Assembly: GCA_049325095.1 (NCBI GenBank)
Contig: JBMOPO010000017.1
Coordinates: 73,672 to 137,671, forward strand
Reading direction: 5' to 3'
Length of the DNA: 64,000 nucleotides
From: JAGPUQ01 sp049325095
Lineage (GTDB): Bacteria; Pseudomonadota; Gammaproteobacteria; Pseudomonadales; Porticoccaceae
How positions within the stretch are numbered: the first letter of the stretch is position 1; each line of letters opens with the position of its first letter. Below the pieces are notes generated by a model that was not told the origin of the DNA, ran no database searches, and was given only the letters and a program-made list of their open reading frames with translations. Position numbers and translations under genes: made by a program. This document shows, piece after piece, positions 27,003 through 34,731 of the stretch.

Positions 27003-29021
27003 ATGACCGATCCGGCCGCGAAGCCCCGCAGAATGCTGGTGACCAGCGCCCTGCCCTATGCCAATGGCGCCATCCATCTGGGCCACCTGGTGGAGTACAT
27101 CCAGACCGACATCTGGGTGCGGTTTCAGAAAATGCGCGGCCACGAATGTTACTACGTCTGCGCCGACGACGCCCACGGCACCGCGATCATGCTCAAGGCC
27201 GAGGAGCTCGGCGAATCCCCGGAGACCCTGATCGAGCGGGTCAATGCCGAACACCGCGAGGATTTCGCGCGCTTTCTGATCGAGTTCGACAACTATCACT
27301 CGACCCACTCCACCGAAAACCGCGAGCTGTGCGCCACCATCTACCAGCGGCTGTGCGACCGCGGCCACATCGACACCCGCGCGGTGACCCAGCTCTACGA
27401 TCCCGAAAAAGGCCTGTTCCTCGCCGATCGCTACGTCAAGGGCGGCTGCCCCCGCTGCGGTGCGCCGGACCAGTACGGCGACAACTGCGAGGTCTGTGGC
27501 GCCACCTACGGCCCCGCCGAGTTGATCGACCCGCGCTCGGCCCTGTCCGGCGCCACGCCGGTGGCGCGGGAGTCGCTGCACTATTTCTTCCGGCTCACCG
27601 ATTTTGCGGAATTTCTCCGCAACTGGACCCGGGCCGGTCATGTAGCCGGGGAGATCGCCAACAAGCTCAGCGAATGGCTCGACGGCGGCCTGCAGGACTG
27701 GGATATCAGCCGCGACGCGCCCTATTTCGGCTTCGAGATCCCCGGCGCTCCGGGCAAGTTCTTCTACGTCTGGCTGGACGCGCCCATCGGCTACATGGCC
27801 AGTTTCCGCAACCTGTGCGATCGCGAGGGGATCGATTTCGATGCCTTCTGGGGCCGCGATTCCACCACCGAGCTGTATCACTTCATCGGCAAGGACATCG
27901 TCAACTTCCACGCGCTGTTCTGGCCGGCGATGCTGGAGAGCGCCGGCTTCCGGACCCCGGATCGGATCTGCGTCCACGGCTTTCTCACCGTGGATGGCAG
28001 GAAGATGTCGAAATCGCGCGGCACCTTCATCAATGCCCGCACCTATCTCGACCATCTGGATCCCGAGTATCTGCGCTACTACTTCGCGGCCAAGCTCTCC
28101 GCCGGCATCGACGATCTCGACCTCAATCTCGACGATTTCGCGCAGCGGGTGAACAGCGATCTGGTCGGCAAGGTGGTCAACATCGCCAGCCGCTGCGCGC
28201 GTTTCATCGGCGCTGGCGACGGCGGCGTGCTGGCTGAGCGCATCGCCGACCCACACCTGTGGCAGCGCGCGGTCGCGGCGGCCGAGGGTATCGCCGCCCA
28301 TTACGAGGCGCGCGAATTCGGCAAGGCGATGCGGGAAATCATGGCCCTGGCCGATGCCGCCAACGAGTACCTCGCCGCCCGCGCGCCCTGGAAGCTCGCC
28401 AAGCTGCCGGACCGCGCCGGGGAAGTGCTGGAGGTCTGCTCGCTGGGCATCAACCTGTTCGGCGCCCTGATGCGCTACCTCAAGCCGGTGCTGCCGCGCC
28501 TGGCCGCCCAGGCCGAGCGCTTCCTCGCCACCGAACTGCGCTGGGACCGGCCGATCGCGCCCCTGCTCGGGCATCGCATCCGGGCTTTCGAGCCGCTGAT
28601 GCAACGGGTCGAGCGCCGCCAGATCGACGCCATGCTCCAGGCCAGCGCCGAACCCGAGGCACAGCGGCCGGCCGCGGACGCCGCCGGGGTCGGCGCGGAC
28701 ACCATCGATTTCGCGACCTTCGCCAGGGTCGATCTGCGCATCGCGCGGATCGCCGCCGCCACGGCGGTCGAGGGGTCCGACAAACTGCTGCGACTCACCC
28801 TGGATCTGGGCGGCGAGACGCGCACCGTATTCTCCGGCATCCGCGGCGCCTACCGGCCCGAGGACCTGGAGGGACGCCTGACGGTGGTGGTCGCCAACCT
28901 CGCGCCGCGCAAGATGCGGTTCGGCGTCTCCGAGGGCATGGTACTGGCCGCCGGCGACGGCGAGGGAATCTATCTGCTCAGCCCCGACGCGGGCGCCCAG
29001 CCGGGCCAGCGGGTGACCTGA
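27003..29021 (+). CDS. metG: Methionyl-tRNA synthetase
   Basis: The product has 672 residues. The class I signatures are HLGH in GAIHLGHLVEYIQTD near the N-terminus and KMSKS in DGRKMSKSRGTF near residue 335. A zinc knuckle CPRCG-x-CEVCG lies near 145-163. The last about 110 residues form a Trbp111-like OB-fold tRNA-binding domain (from IDFATFARVDLRIARI), which makes the enzyme dimeric. It charges tRNA-Met. It is divergent from apbC, with TATAGT about 45 bases upstream as a likely -10. Confidence 0.97.
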   Translation: MTDPAAKPRRMLVTSALPYANGAIHLGHLVEYIQTDIWVRFQKMRGHECYYVCADDAHGTAIMLKAEELGESPETLIERVNAEHREDFARFLIEFDNYHSTHSTENRELCATIYQRLCDRGHIDTRAVTQLYDPEKGLFLADRYVKGGCPRCGAPDQYGDNCEVCGATYGPAELIDPRSALSGATPVARESLHYFFRLTDFAEFLRNWTRAGHVAGEIANKLSEWLDGGLQDWDISRDAPYFGFEIPGAPGKFFYVWLDAPIGYMASFRNLCDREGIDFDAFWGRDSTTELYHFIGKDIVNFHALFWPAMLESAGFRTPDRICVHGFLTVDGRKMSKSRGTFINARTYLDHLDPEYLRYYFAAKLSAGIDDLDLNLDDFAQRVNSDLVGKVVNIASRCARFIGAGDGGVLAERIADPHLWQRAVAAAEGIAAHYEAREFGKAMREIMALADAANEYLAARAPWKLAKLPDRAGEVLEVCSLGINLFGALMRYLKPVLPRLAAQAERFLATELRWDRPIAPLLGHRIRAFEPLMQRVERRQIDAMLQASAEPEAQRPAADAAGVGADTIDFATFARVDLRIARIAAATAVEGSDKLLRLTLDLGGETRTVFSGIRGAYRPEDLEGRLTVVVANLAPRKMRFGVSEGMVLAAGDGEGIYLLSPDAGAQPGQRVT

Positions 29022-29083
29022 ACCGTCCAGGGGGAGGATCGAGCGCCGATGGCCAGCCCGCTACCCCGAGGCAATGACCGGCG

Positions 29084-29659
29084 ATGCGCGAAATCGCCCT
29101 GATCCTGCTGGGTACGGCGCTGGTCAACAACCTGGTGCTGAGCCAGTTGCTGGGCACCTCCGCGCTGCTTGGGATGTCGGCGCGGGTCGCGGGTGCCGCG
29201 CGGCTCGCCGGCGCCACCGGGGCGCTGCTGCTGGCCGCCACCCTGGGCCAGTATCTGGCCCAGCACTGGTTGCTCGATCCCCTCGCGCTGGCCCAGCTCC
29301 GCCTGCCGGTCGCCATGCTGATCATCCTGCTGGCCGCAGCACTGATCGAAACCGGCAGCCGGCGCCTGGACGCCCTGCTGCATCGCGCGCTGGTGGAGCT
29401 GCGCCCCCTGCTGATCACCAATACCGCGGTGTTGGCCACCGCGCTGAGCGCGGCCGAGCGCACCACCTCCCTGGCGGCGGCGCTGTTCCAGGCCTGCGCC
29501 GCGGCACTGGGCTTCGCGCTGGTGGCGGTGCTGCTGGCGGGCGTGCGGGAACATCTGCAGGCCGTGGCGGTACCCCCGGCCTTTCGCGGTGCACCCGTGA
29601 CCCTGATCAGCGCCGGACTGATGGCACTGGCGTTCATGGGTCTGGCGAGGATGGCCTGA
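29084..29659 (+). CDS. rnfA: Ion-translocating oxidoreductase complex subunit RnfA/RsxA
   Basis: The product has 191 residues with six membrane helices. The start NNLVLSQLLGTSALLGMS and the central LLITNTAVLATAL segment match RnfA, though the otherwise invariant cysteines seen in many RnfA proteins near these places (NxxLxxxLGICP, ITxNC) are replaced here by Ser and Thr. RnfA and RnfE normally share a membrane-embedded iron-sulfur cluster through such cysteines. It begins the six-gene operon rnfABCDGE, in which genes are spaced by 1 base or overlap by up to 4. Confidence 0.85.
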   Translation: MREIALILLGTALVNNLVLSQLLGTSALLGMSARVAGAARLAGATGALLLAATLGQYLAQHWLLDPLALAQLRLPVAMLIILLAAALIETGSRRLDALLHRALVELRPLLITNTAVLATALSAAERTTSLAAALFQACAAALGFALVAVLLAGVREHLQAVAVPPAFRGAPVTLISAGLMALAFMGLARMA

Positions 29660-29660
29660 C

Positions 29661-30233
29661 ATGTCCAGCATCCAACTGGCGATCGCGCATTCTTGGCTGC
29701 CGGCGCTGGCGGTGCTCGGCGCCCTGACGGCGGCCGCCGCACTGAGCTGGCGGTGGCGGCAGCAGGCGCCCGACCCCGGTCGGGAGGCGCTGGCAAAGCG
29801 CATCGACCGGCTGCTGCCGCAAACCCAGTGCGGCCGCTGCGGGCACCCCGGCTGCCTCCCCTACGCCCGCGCTGTGGCCGGCGGCGAAGCCTTCAACCGC
29901 TGCCCGCCGGGCGGGGACGCCACCATCGCCGCCCTGGCCGACCTGCTGGGCAGCGCGCCCCGGCCCCTCGACCCGGCCCATGGCGCGGCCCTGCCGCCCA
30001 GGGTGGCGCGCATCCGCGAGGCCGAGTGCATCGGCTGCACCAAATGCCTGCCGGCCTGTCCGGTGGACGCCATCGTCGGCGGCCCCCGGCACCTGCATAC
30101 CGTGATCGCAGCCCTGTGCACCGGCTGCGATCTGTGTATCGACCCCTGTCCGGTGGACTGCATCGAGATGATCGCGGCACCCGGCAGCGAGGGGCGCCCA
30201 ACCGCCGGCCGCCACCCCGGAGCGGCGGCGTGA
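29661..30233 (+). CDS. rnfB: Rnf complex iron-sulfur subunit RnfB
   Basis: The product has 190 residues. One N-terminal membrane helix is followed by a [4Fe-4S] motif CGRCGHPGC...CPPGG (about 54-77) and two ferredoxin-type clusters, CIGCTKCLPACP and CTGCDLCIDPCP (about 120-165). RnfB receives electrons from ferredoxin or passes them to it. It starts one base after rnfA ends. Confidence 0.93.
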   Translation: MSSIQLAIAHSWLPALAVLGALTAAAALSWRWRQQAPDPGREALAKRIDRLLPQTQCGRCGHPGCLPYARAVAGGEAFNRCPPGGDATIAALADLLGSAPRPLDPAHGAALPPRVARIREAECIGCTKCLPACPVDAIVGGPRHLHTVIAALCTGCDLCIDPCPVDCIEMIAAPGSEGRPTAGRHPGAAA

Positions 30234-31912
30234 GGTCGCGGCACAGCCTGCGGGGCGGAATCCAGCCGCCCTCCGCCAAGGACCGCTCGACCCGCGGCCC
30301 GATCCGGGAGCCGCCGCTGCCCCCGCTGTTGATCCTGCCGCTGAACGGCGCCCGGCCCCTGGTCGCGGCCGGCGATCGGGTCGGCAAGGGACAGGTCCTG
30401 GCGGCCGGACCCGAGCTGCCGGTGCATGCCTCGACCTCGGGCCGGATCCTGGGTATCGAGGAACGGTCGGTGGCCGCGCGCAGCCGCGGCCCCTGCCTGC
30501 TGCTCGAACCCGACGGCGAGGATCGCTGGGCGGAGGCGCCCCACCCCCGCGACCCCGAGTCGCTGGATCCCGCGCGGTTGCGCGGCGCGGTGGCCGCGGC
30601 CGGCATCGCCGGCCTCGGCGGCGGCGGCTTCCCCACCGCGCGCAAACTGGCCGCCGGCGGGATCCACACCCTGGTCGTCAACGGCATGGAATGCGAACCC
30701 TATGTCACCGCCGACGACCTGCTGATGCGCGCGGAAGCCGCGACCATCGTCGCCGGCGCCCGGTGGGCGGCGCGCATGCTCGGGCACCCCGAACGCATCC
30801 TGGTCGGCATCGAGGACGACAAGCCCGAGGCGATTGCGGCCATGAGCGGCGCCGCCCGGGGGACCGGCATCGAGGTGGTGGCGCTCCCGACCCGCTATCC
30901 CTCGGGCGGGGAGCGCCAGCTGATCGCCCTGCTCACCGGCGCCCAGGTACCCGCCGGCGGGCTGCCCCAGGACATCGGCGTGCTCTGCCTCAACGTGGCC
31001 ACCCTCCATGCCCTGGCGCGGGCGCTCGGTCACGGCGAGCCGCTGTTGGCCAGGGTCATCACCGTATCCGGAGGAGCCTGCCCGGATCCGGCCAACTACC
31101 GGGCGCTACTGGGTACCCCCCTGGCCCACCTGCTGGCGGCGAGCGGCTGCCGGCCCCGGGATTGCGCGGGGTTGGTGCTCGGCGGCGCCCTGATGGGCGA
31201 GCGGCTCGACGACCCCCAGACGCCGGTTGCCCGCACCAGCCACTGCCTGCTGGGGCTGAGCCCCGCCGAGCTGCCGCCGGCGCCGCCCCAGCCCTGCATC
31301 CGCTGCGGTCTCTGCGCCCAGGCCTGCCCGGTGGCCCTGTTGCCGCAGCAACTGCATCGCCATGCGCTGGCCGGCAACGAGCGCGAACTGGCGCGCCACC
31401 ATCTGTTCGACTGCATCGAATGCGGGGCCTGCAATTACGTCTGCCCCAGCGCCATCCCCCTGGCGGGGCAATTCCGCTCCGCCAAGGCGCTGCTGCGGAC
31501 CCGCGACGCCGAGCGCCGGCGCGCGGACCGCGACCGGGACCGCTTCGCCGCGCACCGCGCGCGCATCCTCGCCCAGGCCAGGGCGCGCAGCGAGCCGGGC
31601 GCAAGCGCGGCCGCCGCGACCCCGCCGGCCGCCCCGGCGCGGACGGCTGCCGACCTCGCGGCGCTGGCGATGGCGCGCGCGGCAACTCCCGAGGCGACCC
31701 GACCACAGGCCCTGGAGCGTGCGGCGCAGGCGGCCGCCGACCGCCTGCGGCGGCTGGAAGCACAACGCGACGCCCTCCCGCCGGACGTCAGCGCCACGCA
31801 GCGCGACCGGCTGTCGGCACGGATCGAACAGGCTCGCCTCGACCTCCGCCAGGCCGAGCGCCAACTGGCCGCTGCCCGGCCCGACTCCACCGACGCGGGG
31901 AACGAGGCGTGA
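30230..31912 (+). CDS. rnfC: Rnf complex NADH-binding subunit RnfC
   Basis: The product has 560 residues. The start is GTG at 30230, overlapping the rnfB stop (GTGA). The N-terminal barrel-like part is followed by the glycine-rich GLGGGGFPTARKL and the NGMECEPYVTADD segment that bind FMN/NADH, then two [4Fe-4S] motifs, CIRCGLCAQACPV and CIECGACNYVCPS (about 355-410). The C-terminal 110 residues are a charged, Ala-rich helical tail typical of gammaproteobacterial RnfC but shorter than in E. coli RsxC. Confidence 0.93.
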   Translation: MRSRHSLRGGIQPPSAKDRSTRGPIREPPLPPLLILPLNGARPLVAAGDRVGKGQVLAAGPELPVHASTSGRILGIEERSVAARSRGPCLLLEPDGEDRWAEAPHPRDPESLDPARLRGAVAAAGIAGLGGGGFPTARKLAAGGIHTLVVNGMECEPYVTADDLLMRAEAATIVAGARWAARMLGHPERILVGIEDDKPEAIAAMSGAARGTGIEVVALPTRYPSGGERQLIALLTGAQVPAGGLPQDIGVLCLNVATLHALARALGHGEPLLARVITVSGGACPDPANYRALLGTPLAHLLAASGCRPRDCAGLVLGGALMGERLDDPQTPVARTSHCLLGLSPAELPPAPPQPCIRCGLCAQACPVALLPQQLHRHALAGNERELARHHLFDCIECGACNYVCPSAIPLAGQFRSAKALLRTRDAERRRADRDRDRFAAHRARILAQARARSEPGASAAAATPPAAPARTAADLAALAMARAATPEATRPQALERAAQAAADRLRRLEAQRDALPPDVSATQRDRLSARIEQARLDLRQAERQLAAARPDSTDAGNEA

Positions 31913-32961
31913 CCCGGCCCTCGGCCACCCACAGCGGTTTGGGCAGCGCCCAGGTGATGCATCAGGTGGTGCTGGCCACGCTGCCGGGCGTAGCCGCCAT
32001 GATCTGGTACTTCGGGGCCGGCAGCCTCATCCAGATCCTGCTCGCCGGCGCCGCGGCCCTGGGCGCGGAGGCCCTGGTCTGGCGCCTGCGCCGCCGCCCC
32101 ATCCGCCCCGGGTTGAGCGACGGCAGCGCCCTGGTGACCGGCGTCCTGCTCGGCATCGCCATGCCGCCGCTGGCGCCCTGGTGGCTGGCGGTAGTCGGGG
32201 GATGCTTTGCGATCCTGATCGCCAAGCATCCCTACGGCGGGCTCGGCGCCAACCTGTTCAATCCGGCGATGGCCGCCTACGCCATGCTGCTGGTGGCGTT
32301 TCCCGACGCCATGGCCCATTGGCCCGCGCCGCGGCCGCTGCTTGCGGAGGGCGCTTCCTGGGCCGGGCTGCCGACCGCCGCGCTGGCGATCTTCGCCCCC
32401 GGAACCCAGAGCGCCGACGCCTTCACCATGGCGACTCCGCTGGCGGCATTTCGCGACAGCAGCGGGCTGCTGGTGCGGCAGTTCTGGGAGACCCATCCGC
32501 TGTTCGTCGCCGGCGACCTGGCCGCGGTGGGCTGGGAGACCGTCAGCCTGGGGTTTCTGCTGGGCGGCATCTACCTGGTGATCCGCGGCCTGGTCGGCTG
32601 GCAGGCTCCGGTCGCGATGCTCGCCACCATCTGGCTGCTGGCGGTGATGTTCGGGGACGGCGGCAGCTCGGCCAGCCGGGGCCCGCCGGCACTGCACCTG
32701 CTCAGCGGCGCCACCCTGTTCGGCGCCTTTTTCATCGTCACCGATCCGGTGTCCCTGGCCGCGAGCCCGCGGGGGCGCCTGCTGTGCGGCGCCCTCGCCG
32801 GCGCACTGACCTTCGCCATCCGCGCCTGGGGCGGCTATCCGGACGGCCTCGCATTCGCCGTGCTGCTGACCAATCTCTGCGTGCCCCTGATCGATCGCTG
32901 CACCATACCCCAGCCTCCGGGCCAGGCCCCTCGCCGCTGGTTGCGCGGACCCGAACCATGA
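31909..32961 (+). CDS. rnfD: Rnf complex membrane subunit RnfD
   Basis: The product has 350 residues with about nine to ten membrane helices. The start is GTG at 31909, overlapping the rnfC stop. SGATLFGAFFIVTDPVS contains the SGAT motif whose threonine covalently carries FMN. KHPYGGLGANLFNPAM and GGYPDGLAFAVLLTN are further family segments. It couples electron flow to ion transport together with RnfG. Confidence 0.93.
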   Translation: MTRPSATHSGLGSAQVMHQVVLATLPGVAAMIWYFGAGSLIQILLAGAAALGAEALVWRLRRRPIRPGLSDGSALVTGVLLGIAMPPLAPWWLAVVGGCFAILIAKHPYGGLGANLFNPAMAAYAMLLVAFPDAMAHWPAPRPLLAEGASWAGLPTAALAIFAPGTQSADAFTMATPLAAFRDSSGLLVRQFWETHPLFVAGDLAAVGWETVSLGFLLGGIYLVIRGLVGWQAPVAMLATIWLLAVMFGDGGSSASRGPPALHLLSGATLFGAFFIVTDPVSLAASPRGRLLCGALAGALTFAIRAWGGYPDGLAFAVLLTNLCVPLIDRCTIPQPPGQAPRRWLRGPEP

Positions 32962-33599
32962 CGCCGGAAGTGCGCAGCGCGCTGCTCCTCGGCCTGGCAG
33001 CATCTCTGTCCGCGGCGCTGTTGAGCCTCGCCGCCCACTGGACCCGGGAACCCATTGCCGCGGCGCGGGAGCGGGCGAGACTGGCGCCCCTGCTGGCCCT
33101 GGTACCCGGCGCGGGCGCGCCCGAGCAACTGTCGCTGCACCCGCTGCCGGTGCCGCCGCAGTTCCTCGCCGGACTGGGTTTGAACGAACCGGAACCGGCC
33201 TACCAGGTACGGCGCGGGGACGCCGTTCTGGCGGTGATCGTGCCCACCGTGTCGGACCAGGGCTACGGCGGCCCCATCCGCCTGCTGGTGGGCATCGACC
33301 CCGCGGGCAACATCGCCGCGGCAGCGGTGGTGGAACAGCGGGAAACCCCGGGCATCGGCGACCGCATCCTCGCCGAAAAGAGCGACTGGATCCGGGTATT
33401 CACCGGCCGGTCCCGGGACGATCCGCCGCCGGCGCGCTGGCAGGTGCGCGGCGAGGGAGGCGCCTTCGACCAGATCACCGGCGCCACCATGAGCTCCCGT
33501 GCGGTGGTCCGCCAGGTGCGCCGCGCCCTGGATTACTTCCACGAGGATCGCCAGCGCCTGCTGGCGCCGCCGCCCGCCGCCGGAAATCCGCCGCCATGA
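32958..33599 (+). CDS. rnfG: Rnf complex FMN-binding subunit RnfG
   Basis: The product has 213 residues. One N-terminal helix anchors a periplasmic FMN-binding domain. The covalent flavin motif is ITGATMSSRAVV (T of GAT). GYGGPIRLLVGID and QRETPGIGDRI are conserved. The ATG overlaps the rnfD stop by four bases. Confidence 0.93.
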   Translation: MTPEVRSALLLGLAASLSAALLSLAAHWTREPIAAARERARLAPLLALVPGAGAPEQLSLHPLPVPPQFLAGLGLNEPEPAYQVRRGDAVLAVIVPTVSDQGYGGPIRLLVGIDPAGNIAAAAVVEQRETPGIGDRILAEKSDWIRVFTGRSRDDPPPARWQVRGEGGAFDQITGATMSSRAVVRQVRRALDYFHEDRQRLLAPPPAAGNPPP

Positions 33600-34300
33600 A
33601 CAGCCCGACCCCCTGGGCCGCCCTGTGGCGGCACAATCCGGCGCTGGTCCGGCTGCTGGCGCTGTCGCCCCTGTTGGCCCTGAGCCATTCGCTGGTCACC
33701 GCGCTCGGCATCGGGCTCGCCACCATGGCGGTGACGGCAGCCGGCGCGCCCCTGCTCGCGGCATTGCGCGGCAGGCTGTCCCCGGACCACTGGCTCGCCG
33801 CCGCCACGCTGCTGATCGCGACCCTCGCCGCCGGCGTCGAACTCCTGCTGCTGGCATGGCGCTATCCACTGTCCCAGGCCCTGGGCATTTATGTGCCGCT
33901 GATCGCGGCCACCGCGCTGCTGCTGTTGGTCCCGGATACGGAGCGCGACCCGCGCATCGATCCGCGCGACGGCCTGGCCGCCGGACTGGGCCTGCTGATC
34001 GCGCTGCTGCTGCTGGGCGGCGCGCGCGAGCTGCTCGCGCGGGGGACGCTGTTTGGCAACCTGGAACTGCTGTTCGGCGAGGGCGCCGCGGGCTGGGAAC
34101 TGCGCCTCCTGCCGGAACATTACGGGTTTCCCTTCTGGGCACTGCCGGCGGGCGGGTTCATCGCCGCCGGGCTGGCGATGGCGCTGCACCGCGTCCTGGA
34201 GTCGGGACGCCGGGGCGAGAACTCCGAGCCCGTCGCCACCGCCGCGCGCGCCAGGGTGGTCGATGCGCTGGGTCGCGACGCCGGCCAACCCCCGGAATGA
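33596..34300 (+). CDS. rnfE: Rnf complex membrane subunit RnfE
   Basis: The product has 234 residues with six membrane helices. The start NSPTPWAALWRHNPALVRLLALSPLLALS matches RnfE, where the family normally has NPxLxxxLGLCP; the cysteine in that stretch is replaced by Ser here, as is also the case in RnfA of this operon. It closes the operon; the nth endonuclease gene that follows rnfE in E. coli is not present and infA comes next. Confidence 0.85.
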   Translation: MNSPTPWAALWRHNPALVRLLALSPLLALSHSLVTALGIGLATMAVTAAGAPLLAALRGRLSPDHWLAAATLLIATLAAGVELLLLAWRYPLSQALGIYVPLIAATALLLLVPDTERDPRIDPRDGLAAGLGLLIALLLLGGARELLARGTLFGNLELLFGEGAAGWELRLLPEHYGFPFWALPAGGFIAAGLAMALHRVLESGRRGENSEPVATAARARVVDALGRDAGQPPE

Positions 34301-34325
34301 GCGCCTGCGGCGCGCTGCCCGCGCT

Positions 34326-34354
34326 TTGCCACTGGTATCGCTTTGGGGCACAAT
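34326..34354 (+). promoter_or_regulatory. Predicted sigma70 promoter of infA
   Basis: TTGCCA (34326-34331), a 17-base spacer, then CACAAT (34349-34354). Both boxes match four to five of six consensus positions with optimal spacing, and the start of infA is 56 bases downstream of the -10 box. The -35 begins just after the rnfE stop, giving infA its own promoter. Confidence 0.5.
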
Positions 34355-34409
34355 GCGCGCGCATCTGGGCGCCCCCTCCGGGGCACAACGCGAAAGTTCC
34401 GGGAAATTC

Positions 34410-34628
34410 ATGGCAAAAGAAGACGCTATCGAAATGGAAGGGGAGGTCATCGATACCCTGCCCAACACCACCTTCCGGGTGCGCCTGGAAAACGGCCATG
34501 TGGTCATCGCGCACATTTCCGGGAAAATGCGCAAGAACTACATCCGCATCCTGACCGGCGACAAGGTCAAGGTCGAGTTGACCCCCTACGACCTGAGCAA
34601 GGCGCGCATCACCTACCGGGCGCGATAG
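34410..34628 (+). CDS. infA: Translation initiation factor IF-1
   Basis: The product has 72 residues, the canonical length. MAKEDAIEMEGEVIDTLPN and HVVIAHISGKMRKNYIRIL are the invariant OB-fold segments. IF-1 binds the A site of the 30S subunit during initiation. It lies convergent with clpA, a conserved gammaproteobacterial neighbourhood (clpS-clpA next to infA). Confidence 0.98.
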   Translation: MAKEDAIEMEGEVIDTLPNTTFRVRLENGHVVIAHISGKMRKNYIRILTGDKVKVELTPYDLSKARITYRAR

Positions 34629-34731
34629 ACACCGGCGGCCCCGCACGGGCCTGCCGGCACCACAACTGTCAGTCCGCTCATTCCACTTCCGCCCGGAGCT
34701 TTCCGCCGCCGGGGCGTGGCCCCGCGAAGTC

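Noticed and set aside
34700..34730. CGGGGC/GCCCCG hairpin between infA and clpA
   Set aside because: GC stem without a T-run; such stems are common by chance in this DNA.
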